A stretch of DNA of 21,930 bases from JAFGSZ01 sp964492185. GTDB lineage: Bacteria; Bacteroidota; Bacteroidia; Bacteroidales; UBA10428. Below are positions 15,138-21,930 of this stretch, piece by piece. The number at the start of each line of letters is the position of its first letter. Within the stretch, counting starts at the first letter, position 1. Both the position numbers and the translations under genes were made by a program. The notes under the pieces are model-generated. The model made no database searches, had not been told where the DNA came from, and saw only the letters and a program-made list of their open reading frames with translations. The stretch lies in assembly GCA_964492185.1 (NCBI GenBank), contig CAZBJH010000051.1, positions 1-21,930 of the forward strand, written 5' to 3'.

Positions 15138-17069
15138 TCAGATATAAATCAAAGGCATCTGAAAGACTATTTTCGTTCCTTGCTCATCAAATGATTCTTC
15201 ATGCAAATCAATAATTTGCAATTTATATTTTTTCCTTTGATGTTTATTTAAATTGTCAATCCTTTTATTTGTCAGATCGGTTGCCATTGATTTATGTCCT
15301 GAAGACCGTGGAATTCCGGATTTCTCTATCCCTATCCCATTATCTGTTAATACAAAAAGAAAGTGACTGTTTTGCAGCATAAACCTGATATCAAGATGTC
15401 CTTTCCCTGGTATAAGAGCTATACCATGTTCAATGGAATTTTCAATAAAAGGCTGAGCAATCATTGGTGGAACCCCTGTTTCTTCAGCCTCAATATCATC
15501 TGCCACCTCAATAGTAAAATCAAACCTGTTATCAAAACGCAGTTGTTGAAGCAGCAAATATTGCCGGATAAATTCGACCTCCCACGCAAGTGAAACAAGC
15601 TCCCTGGTGCTGTTATGTAAAATATCGCGCATAAGCTTGGCAAAACCGGCAAGATATTCAGCCGCGCTGGCCGGTTTATTCTTCAGAATATAATTTTGAA
15701 TGGCAATCAGGGAATTAAATATAAAATGAGGATTCATTTGTGTTCTCAAAAGCTTTTGCTCCAGGTCGAGCTTCTCGTGTTTGGCCCTGATCTTGTTTTG
15801 TCTGATCCACATGATGGTAATGATCAGGGTGAAAATAAAAACCCCTGCTATAATCAGGGTCACTGCCCTTGATCTGCTGATCTGTAAATTTTTGATCTCG
15901 TTTTCCTTTTGCAGTAGTACCACTTCCTGTTCCTTCTTTTTTGTCTGGAACATCGTTTCCATCAAAGCTATCTGCCTGTAACGTTCTACATTAAAAAGGG
16001 AATCACGTAACCGGGCATATTTTTGGTAATGAAAAAAGGCACGGTCATAATCATTGAGTTTCATATAAACCATAGCCAGTCCTTCGTAATTCCTGTAATT
16101 AGTCTCGGTAATATTCACTTCCAATCCCTTTGAATAATATGCAATGGCTTTTTCATAATCCCCTTCTTCATAATAAATATTCCCGATATTGTTATAAGAA
16201 GAACCTATTCCCCGCCTGTTATGTGCACGCTGCCTGTATTCCAGTGCAAAAAGATGATTTTTAAGTGCTTTCTCATAATCCTTCAGTTTCAGATATGTAT
16301 CTCCCAGATTATTATAGGCATTACCTAACCCGATACCATCGTATTTCTGTTGAAGCTTGCTTTGAATTGATTTTTCATAACAGGCAATTGCTGTATCGTA
16401 TTTTTCCTGTTCAATAAAGATCAGTGCAATATTATTCAGGGAAGATGCTATTCCGCTGGTGTCATTCAGCTCTTCCCGAATACGCAGTGATTGGTTATAA
16501 TAACCCATTGCTTTATCATATTCTTCCCAGGTATTATAAAGGTTCCCGATAAGGTTCAGTGACTCAGCCGAGCCGGATTTGTAATCCAGGGAATCAAAGA
16601 TCACCAGGGCTCTTTGGAAATAGTTAAGACTTTTCTCCGAATCGGGGAAACGTAAATATATTGATCCTGTAAGGTTTAATGCCTGGGCTGTTAATATTGG
16701 CTCATCTATCATCCGGAAAATACGTTCGGCCTTTTGGGCATATTGAAGCGCCAGGTCGAACCTTCCAAGATAAAAATTTGCATTACCCAAAATCAGGTAA
16801 GCTCTTCCTGTATTTTGCAAGTCATTTTCAGCCTGGGCGTATTCCAGTGCCTGTAATGCATCCTCTCTCGATAAATCAGGTGAACAACGAATGATATCTT
16901 CCCCTTTCTGCAATAATGAATCAATTTTTTTTGAATAAAATGAAGAACCGGGAACCGCTTTTCTTTTCTCTTTCGGCTGTGCCCATGCAGATATACAGGA
17001 AATCAAGATCAGATACATCATACATTGTATCCGGAAAAAAGAAATGATGTGGTGAAAATTCATAAACAT
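15138..17069 (-). CDS. TPR-containing sensor histidine kinase (LytS/YehU type)
   Basis: The 643-residue protein begins with a signal or anchor (about 12-30). A periplasmic sensor region of tetratricopeptide repeats follows (about 85-350), with units such as GNLYNTWEEYDKAMGYYNQSL and IGNIYYEEGDYEKAIAYYSKGL. A coiled coil (about 375-398) leads to one transmembrane helix (about 402-422). The cytoplasmic part is a His_kinase (PF06580) domain: LRTQMNPHFIFNSL with the phosphoacceptor His448, then PFIENSIEHG (about 540-549) and DNGIGIEKSG (576-585) of the ATP lid. It transfers phosphate to the following LytTR regulator. Start codons at 17069 and 17063 are both possible. The 318-base divergent spacer upstream holds its promoter. 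Confidence 0.92.
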   Translation of the reverse strand: MFMNFHHIISFFRIQCMMYLILISCISAWAQPKEKRKAVPGSSFYSKKIDSLLQKGEDIIRCSPDLSREDALQALEYAQAENDLQNTGRAYLILGNANFYLGRFDLALQYAQKAERIFRMIDEPILTAQALNLTGSIYLRFPDSEKSLNYFQRALVIFDSLDYKSGSAESLNLIGNLYNTWEEYDKAMGYYNQSLRIREELNDTSGIASSLNNIALIFIEQEKYDTAIACYEKSIQSKLQQKYDGIGLGNAYNNLGDTYLKLKDYEKALKNHLFALEYRQRAHNRRGIGSSYNNIGNIYYEEGDYEKAIAYYSKGLEVNITETNYRNYEGLAMVYMKLNDYDRAFFHYQKYARLRDSLFNVERYRQIALMETMFQTKKKEQEVVLLQKENEIKNLQISRSRAVTLIIAGVFIFTLIITIMWIRQNKIRAKHEKLDLEQKLLRTQMNPHFIFNSLIAIQNYILKNKPASAAEYLAGFAKLMRDILHNSTRELVSLAWEVEFIRQYLLLQQLRFDNRFDFTIEVADDIEAEETGVPPMIAQPFIENSIEHGIALIPGKGHLDIRFMLQNSHFLFVLTDNGIGIEKSGIPRSSGHKSMATDLTNKRIDNLNKHQRKKYKLQIIDLHEESFDEQGTKIVFQMPLIYI

Positions 17070-17387
17070 GATGTGTATCTGAAACAGATATCCTTAACGA
17101 AACAAGTAAACAAAAATCCGGGTAAAAGTCAATCTATTGATCCAAATAATTGTTTATTCCCGGATAAAAATAATCAATGAATACGAATATTCAATAACCC
17201 CTGCCGAATAATAAATGAATCCCGTCCATTATTCAATATCTGTTTTTAAAAAAAAAATGATATCTATATTTATCCTTATCAGAAGAAATTATTATGTAAA
17301 AAAATATCGGAACACAATATTCGTGTTAAAAACCAATTATAGAATTTCGATAACATGAAAACGGTTTTCCCTTTACATTAAAGAAAC
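17070..17387. other. Divergent regulatory spacer between kinase and surface lipoprotein
   Basis: A 318-base gap between two divergently transcribed genes, so both promoters are expected here. Two weak dyads are visible: ATCCGGG at 17116-17122 with CCCGGAT at 17159-17165, and AACAC at 17311-17315 with GTGTT at 17323-17327, the latter about 60 bases upstream of the plus-strand start. The second is close to a typical operator size. I found no confident promoter box and no clear pair of LytTR direct-repeat sites. Confidence 0.4.
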
Positions 17388-19847
17388 ATGATGAAATTGC
17401 CAATATCTATCCTGTTCATGTTGTTTATTTTCCTTTCTTCATGCCGGAAAGAGGAAATCAAACCCGATGATCAGTATGACCCGGAAGAAGTGATCATTGC
17501 CGAAGAAACAAAAGTGTTGAATAACACGATCCGCTCCGAAATACAGGAACTAGATACAACAGACTTTACTTTTCATTTTTCTCAGGGCAGCTCTTTTGCC
17601 GGTGAAATAAAAGAAAATGATATTTTAGTGGATAGTGCCAGCAGTCTTGCGCGCTACGGATTTTTACGCAAGGTCACTTCCGTGGGGAACGAGGGAGGTA
17701 CTGTTGTAATCAACACATCTCAGGCTGCCCTGGAAGATGTGATCAGGCAGGGATCCATTGACCTGCATTCAGCATCACTTACCACTGCAAATATTGATCA
17801 TATAGTACTTGCCGAAGGCTTTTCACTCGCGAAGGATTTAAAAAGTACCGAACTGCTTGGGTTTGATATGAACTTTGAACATAATATAGACGGAAATCAG
17901 AATGCAATCATCACAGGATCAGTTTATTTTGACCTTGATTTTAATTTCGATCTGGATATCTGTCTTAAAGGAGTAAAATATTTTAAAGCATCTGTAGAGG
18001 TAGATGAAGCTGCTGCATTGGGTTTGGAAGTGACATCAGACTTTAACCTAAAAGAAGAAATTGTATTTGCACAGATCACCTTTACGCCATGGACCGTTAT
18101 GATAGGTATTGTACCGGTTGTGTTTGTCCCAAAAGTAGAGTTAGTGATGAATTCAGACCTTACGGTTACCGGAACACTGAAGACCTATGCCACTCAGAAT
18201 TATAACCGGGAAATAGGACTGGATTATGACAAGGACAGGGATGATGAGAAATGGTCAAAAATAAACAGTACAAATCCTCCTCCCGGCTATTCGCTTTTGC
18301 CTGCCGCATTAACAGATAATGTTGATTATATTGTGAAGGTGGGGCCAAAGGCCAGTCTGAAATTATATGGTATTGCAGGCCCTTATGTTGACCTGTTGCT
18401 TGTGTCGGACCTGGGTGCTGAGAAAAGCCCGAACGGATTCAACATGGACTATGATCTTAACCTTGAATCAAATGCCGGGGTGGAGATTGATGTCCTGTTT
18501 GTTGAACTCGAAAAAAATTTCCAGTTGTTTAATGTAAATCTTGTTCATGATGAATTGAATGACGAGCCTCTTTATCAGTCTTTTACCATTGAACATCCGG
18601 TTGACGGAGCAAAGGTTAACATAGGTGAAATACTGAACATTGGGACATATCTTACTGGTGCACCTCCTTCCGAAGTGAGGTTTTATGTTGATGATATACT
18701 TATTTATACTGATACGGATAAACCTTTTGAACATGCCTGGACAGTGGAAGGTTCAACAGGTTTGCATACCATAAAGGCGATTGCTGATTATGGAGGATCT
18801 ACCATAATATCCGAAATAGATGTAACATTTCAGATGGGTGGCTGGCAACAGATCGATGTGTCCGGATTGTTTGAAAGTGATTATTGTCTTGAATGCATAG
18901 GGTTTTCAGATGCTCAAAACGGCTGGATATTAGGCCGCACAGAAATGGTAGTCCCTGTGGAACGTTTTTGCCTGCATTCCGGTGACGGAGGAAAAACCTG
19001 GTCTAAAATATATTCGGGTGAAGCTGGCTATGCTTATCCGGCTGATGATTTTCTTGTTCTTGGCGAAGACATTGCCTTTTTTACCGCCGGGGGCGATCTG
19101 TATCAAACCTTAAACGGGGGAACCAGCTGGAACACCGTCCCCATCCCGGATGTTTATCCTTATCATGTTGAAGCCTACCATATTGAGGTGAATGAAAACG
19201 GTAATATTTATGCTCTTGGCAGGGAAATGTACAGGCTTCAAAGCGGGGAATCCGGCGAATGGGAACTTGTGGCTGATTACCAGGACCAGGCTGATTTTGA
19301 AATTATATCAGTGATTGGAATGAGCTTCCCGGTCGATCATACAGGTTTCATGTTGGGTTCAATCTACAATGAGTCGACGGATACCTATACCGGCGGTTTG
19401 TTTAAATCAACTGACGGAGGTGCTCACTGGACCTGTATGAATATTGATTTTGATCAATCTGAGATGGACCGATGGGATTATGAAGATATCTTCTTTATAA
19501 ACAACAATATTGGCTGGATAATAGGGTTCACAGGCAGGCCGGATAACGATAAAGCAGGGTATATTTTAAAAACCACTGACGGTGGTTCGACATGGTCAAC
19601 ACAATTAATGGACCATTCTCCGACGGACATTCATTTCCTGGAAACAGCAACCGGTTATCTGAGTTTTGTTAGTTATCCTGAAGTAATCATTGGTTATACA
19701 GATGATGGGGGTGATAACTGGTATTTATATGATACACCGTTCGATATAACCCATCATGTTTCGGGTTCCCTCTTTTTTCTTGATCAGAATCACGGCTGGT
19801 ATGTACAAGACAAGATCATATTGCGCTATGCTTTAGCAGGGGAATAA
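17388..19847 (+). CDS. Surface lipoprotein with Ig-like segment and Asp-box propeller domain
   Basis: The 819-residue protein has a lipobox ending LSSC (Cys19), followed by a charged Asp/Glu-rich stretch that may favour surface export. Residues about 60-390 form a beta-rich region I do not recognise, with strand-rich stretches such as GSVYFDLDFNFDLDICLKG. About 397-482 look like an Ig-like domain (IEHPVDGAKVNIGE ... EVRFYVDDILIYTD ... LHTIKAIADYGG), similar to domains that often precede surface modules. The C-terminal half (about 485-819) carries five Asp-box motifs: SGDGGKTW 531, TLNGGTSW 574, STDGGAHW 674, TTDGGSTW 729 and TDDGGDNW 771. This is the pattern of a YCF48/BNR-type beta-propeller. 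Two ATG codons are in tandem; the first is used. Ligand is unknown. It is the first of three lipoproteins in a row. Confidence 0.85.
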   Translation: MMKLPISILFMLFIFLSSCRKEEIKPDDQYDPEEVIIAEETKVLNNTIRSEIQELDTTDFTFHFSQGSSFAGEIKENDILVDSASSLARYGFLRKVTSVGNEGGTVVINTSQAALEDVIRQGSIDLHSASLTTANIDHIVLAEGFSLAKDLKSTELLGFDMNFEHNIDGNQNAIITGSVYFDLDFNFDLDICLKGVKYFKASVEVDEAAALGLEVTSDFNLKEEIVFAQITFTPWTVMIGIVPVVFVPKVELVMNSDLTVTGTLKTYATQNYNREIGLDYDKDRDDEKWSKINSTNPPPGYSLLPAALTDNVDYIVKVGPKASLKLYGIAGPYVDLLLVSDLGAEKSPNGFNMDYDLNLESNAGVEIDVLFVELEKNFQLFNVNLVHDELNDEPLYQSFTIEHPVDGAKVNIGEILNIGTYLTGAPPSEVRFYVDDILIYTDTDKPFEHAWTVEGSTGLHTIKAIADYGGSTIISEIDVTFQMGGWQQIDVSGLFESDYCLECIGFSDAQNGWILGRTEMVVPVERFCLHSGDGGKTWSKIYSGEAGYAYPADDFLVLGEDIAFFTAGGDLYQTLNGGTSWNTVPIPDVYPYHVEAYHIEVNENGNIYALGREMYRLQSGESGEWELVADYQDQADFEIISVIGMSFPVDHTGFMLGSIYNESTDTYTGGLFKSTDGGAHWTCMNIDFDQSEMDRWDYEDIFFINNNIGWIIGFTGRPDNDKAGYILKTTDGGSTWSTQLMDHSPTDIHFLETATGYLSFVSYPEVIIGYTDDGGDNWYLYDTPFDITHHVSGSLFFLDQNHGWYVQDKIILRYALAGE

Positions 19848-19903
19848 AACATGAATTTGTACAGTATGCTGCTATAAATGCATATTCTATTACACAACAC
19901 ACT

Positions 19904-20638
19904 ATGATGAACACAAAATACATAATGATGAAAAAATATATTATCTTTTTTTTAGGTGCCATTCTTTTCACTCTTTCCTGCAGTGAAAAAGAGAATGAGG
20001 ATAAACCGGATAATCAAACGGATGACCCGTGGGAAGAGGTCAGGGATGTATCACCCGGTGAGATAAAATTCGACGGGGATTATTTCTGCTATTACGATTG
20101 TGGGAACGATATGATTATTTGCGGACAGCGTAGGGTGTGTGATTGTGATATTTCTCAGTATCATCCGGAGTGGGTAGAATACGATTGTTATTTTGGGACT
20201 GATTTTCCTGAAGATGCCGATCAGGAAACTTTTTCGGATGGTGATGAGTTCGGACTTTTTTGGATCATCTGTTTCTGTGGACGCTCAGGTAATCAATACT
20301 CGGGTACTTATTCATTGCAGCATGTTTATAATTCTTGTGAAGATATACACAACAGTTCTCCCCGGGATGCCCAATTTGGTAGTGATTGGGATGGAGATTG
20401 TGTAGATAACTGCAATCCCTGTGTAGCCAATTGCAGCAACCGGGAATGCGGCCCTGACGGATGCGGTGGAAGCTGCGGAACTTGTCCTGCAGGTGAAACA
20501 TGCAGTATGTCGGGAAAATGTATTGATGAGTCTTCAGAAGATCCATGTACCGAATGTCTGGAATCATGCCGGGGATTGCCCGGATGCTGTACAGGATGCG
20601 GATGCCTGTGTGAAGAAGAATGCGGACAGTGCATTTAA
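19904..20638 (+). CDS. Cysteine-rich lipoprotein
   Basis: The 244-residue frame encodes a lipoprotein: signal helix about 11-24 and lipobox LSC (Cys26). The true start is more likely the ATG at 19925 or 19928, which gives a normal MKKYIIFF signal. I count 30 cysteines in all, one of them the lipobox Cys. The C-terminal 80 residues hold 20 of them, including the stretch CSNRECGPDGCGGSCGTC, PAGETCSMSGKC, and a final block CCTGCGCLCEEECGQC. The CGPDGCGGSCGTCPAG segment resembles short repeats seen in secreted proteins of myxobacteria and planctomycetes. Either many disulfides or metal binding is possible. It starts 56 bases after the previous gene and is followed by another lipoprotein 17 bases later. 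I do not know its function. Confidence 0.85.
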   Translation: MMNTKYIMMKKYIIFFLGAILFTLSCSEKENEDKPDNQTDDPWEEVRDVSPGEIKFDGDYFCYYDCGNDMIICGQRRVCDCDISQYHPEWVEYDCYFGTDFPEDADQETFSDGDEFGLFWIICFCGRSGNQYSGTYSLQHVYNSCEDIHNSSPRDAQFGSDWDGDCVDNCNPCVANCSNRECGPDGCGGSCGTCPAGETCSMSGKCIDESSEDPCTECLESCRGLPGCCTGCGCLCEEECGQCI

Positions 20639-20655
20639 CCGATTAAACAGGTACC

Positions 20656-21552
20656 ATGAAAAAGTATTTAATACTAATCATTACGTCCGTATTTATTATA
20701 GCCTGTTCAACATGTCAACAAGACCGGATCAGGGAACTGGCCATATATAAAACGACGTACAGTTACCGGGGGGACACCTGTGATTCATCAACATTTCTGT
20801 CAGAACATTTCTTCTTTGATAATGATTCGATGATCACAAAATACATCAATCACGAAAACGGATATTTTTACCTGTCCGAATACGATAAAAAAAACAGGAA
20901 ACTGCACAAACGGTTTTATTCAACCGACAGTATTTTTTTATATGGCAGCACTTCAACACGCTATGCATCGGGGCAGGAAATAACAATAGAGTTTTATGAT
21001 TCGCTGGGGCAGGCATTGTATACACTTATCAATGATTACCAAGACGAAAGCAATATCATCGAAAAACAATGCCAGGTATTTGGCGATGGGACTGTAAAAG
21101 AAATACTATATGCATATGACCAGTACAATAATCTGAAAAGTATTCGTGAAATCGGTGAACAAAACACCGGGATAACCGAAATGCACCGGAGGGCTTACGA
21201 TGATTACGGAAGGATCATACACGATACGATCGATTATCCGGAAAAAAGAACAGTGATTGGGAAAAAATACAAAGACAACAAACTGTTTTATCAGACACAG
21301 AAGGATATCACCAAAGACACCGGAGGTAAGACAGTCAGTATGAACAAAAATTACCTCAAAAAGTATTACCTCTACAACACGGATGGCAGGATATCAGAAA
21401 TAAGAAATATCCGGATTTTTCCTGATGCAAATTCATTCGGCATATATTCAAGAATACGATATACTTATTCGGGTAATCTGGTTGAGCGCGAAGACCATTA
21501 CAATTCGAATGACCGGAAAATATTTACCATTCAAAAAAAATATATCCGGTAA
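20656..21552 (+). CDS. Lipoprotein with YD/RHS-like text
   Basis: The 298-residue protein starts with a signal helix ending in IIAC (Cys17). The body has repeated short strand-turn units with Tyr-Asp and Tyr-x-x-x-Gly/Asn-x-x: YFYLSEYDKKNRKLHKRF, LYAYDQYNNLKSIREIG, HRRAYDDYGRIIHDTIDYP, KYYLYNTDGRISEIRNI and YTYSGNLVEREDHYNSND. This resembles the loose YD-repeat/RHS-like lipoproteins of Bacteroidota, but the repeats are diverged and no core RHS domain or toxin is present. The gene begins 17 bases after the Cys-rich lipoprotein stop and is probably co-transcribed with it. Function unknown; likely cell-envelope location. Confidence 0.8.
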   Translation: MKKYLILIITSVFIIACSTCQQDRIRELAIYKTTYSYRGDTCDSSTFLSEHFFFDNDSMITKYINHENGYFYLSEYDKKNRKLHKRFYSTDSIFLYGSTSTRYASGQEITIEFYDSLGQALYTLINDYQDESNIIEKQCQVFGDGTVKEILYAYDQYNNLKSIREIGEQNTGITEMHRRAYDDYGRIIHDTIDYPEKRTVIGKKYKDNKLFYQTQKDITKDTGGKTVSMNKNYLKKYYLYNTDGRISEIRNIRIFPDANSFGIYSRIRYTYSGNLVEREDHYNSNDRKIFTIQKKYIR

Positions 21553-21616
21553 ACAGGGGCTGCTGAAAAAATTTGTAGTGCGTCAGATATAAGGCGGCAA
21601 AATAAAAAATAAAAAA

Positions 21617-21930
21617 ATGAAAAAACCAATCATTACCTTAGTCATATTGCTGATATCAGCATACAGTTTTTCACAAACAGCAACACAACCCGCGGGAAGC
21701 GGTACGGAAAACGACCCTTATCAGATTACAAGCCTGGAAAACCTTTACTGGATCGCGGCAGACGATTCCAGGTGGAGCTCTCATTACCTGCAAACAGCAG
21801 ATATTGACGTAACAGAGACATCTTCATGGAACGGCGGAGAAGGATGGACTCCCATTGGCAACATTACCACCAATTTTACCGGTTCATACCATGGCGGGGG
21901 ATATACCATAAGCAATCTATATATCAACCG
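21617..21930 (+). CDS. GLUG-type surface protein, 5' part only
   Basis: An ATG at 21617 opens a frame that is still open at the window end (104 full codons plus two bases). The product starts with a signal peptide (hydrophobic about 5-16, likely cleavage after FSQ). The mature part contains GSGTENDPYQITSLENLYWIAA, then a HYLQTADIDVTETSSWNGGEGWTPIG segment and FTGSYHGGGYTISNLYINR. This is the start of the GLUG-repeat pattern (filamentous-haemagglutinin-like beta-helix) found in many large secreted Bacteroidota proteins, often with a C-terminal sorting domain. It begins 64 bases after the previous stop, and the spacer ends in an A-rich run before the ATG. Full size and C-terminus lie outside the window. 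Confidence 0.8.
   Translation, partial: MKKPIITLVILLISAYSFSQTATQPAGSGTENDPYQITSLENLYWIAADDSRWSSHYLQTADIDVTETSSWNGGEGWTPIGNITTNFTGSYHGGGYTISNLYIN

Noticed and set aside
20265..20634. Two minus-strand frames of about 100 codons opposite the Cys-rich lipoprotein
   Set aside because: They are shadows of Cys/Gly codons on the other strand; the His/Pro/Ser-rich products look artificial, and the plus-strand gene has a signal peptide and lipobox.
20656..21552. RHS polymorphic toxin
   Set aside because: Only loose YD-like strand repeats in a 298-residue lipoprotein, with no RHS core motif, no C-terminal toxin domain and no immunity gene next to it.

Overview
The window looks like a chromosomal segment from a Bacteroidota bacterium, probably of the Bacteroidales/Marinilabiliales type, though the exact taxon is inference. 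Evidence is the high number of lipoproteins with a Leu/Ile-rich signal followed by Cys, families typical of that phylum (DUF2141, LemA plus DUF3137, DUF748/AsmA-like, TPR histidine kinase plus LytTR regulator, GLUG-type surface protein), the AT-rich intergenic DNA, and the absence of clear Shine-Dalgarno sequences.

Layout. (1) Positions 1-4310 are an accessory and partly decayed region. They hold the remnant of an IS1634-type transposase at the left edge, a small lipoprotein, two hairpin terminators with a 177-bp MITE-like element wedged between them, a secreted GH11 xylanase with a glycine linker and a three-repeat ricin-type (CBM13-like) lectin domain, a long non-coding stretch containing one more copy of the MITE end and a GC-rich structured block that resembles the 3' end (domains V-VI) of a group II intron, and two truncated genes (a LamG-domain protein and an unknown protein with an in-frame stop) fused out of frame. 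(2) 4476-6014 is a LemA-DUF3137 membrane pair. (3) 6068-14235, all on the minus strand, carries a TetR regulator, an RND/MMPL transporter, a LolA-like periplasmic protein, a DUF2141 protein and an outer-membrane beta-barrel, followed by a DUF748/AsmA-like protein. Together these could form an envelope-spanning route for a lipid or other hydrophobic molecule. Two matching dyads of identical geometry (TTGAC-N15-GTCAA, 25 bp) lie in front of tetR and in front of the RND gene and are good candidates for the TetR operators. (4) 14367-17069 is a two-component system: a TPR-containing LytS/YehU-type histidine kinase followed by a LytTR response regulator. (5) 17388 to the right edge, on the plus strand, is a run of four exported proteins: an 819-residue lipoprotein with an Ig-like segment and a five-Asp-box propeller-like domain, a lipoprotein with 30 cysteines, a lipoprotein with YD/RHS-like text, and the start of a GLUG-repeat surface protein cut by the window end.

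No CRISPR array, tRNA, rRNA or obvious phage or defence locus was seen. The most testable new observation is the shared TetR-type dyad. The most interesting structural ones are the MITE between two terminators and the chimeric, decayed segment at 3190-4310. No feature was confirmed by a database search; all family names come from motif recognition by eye.
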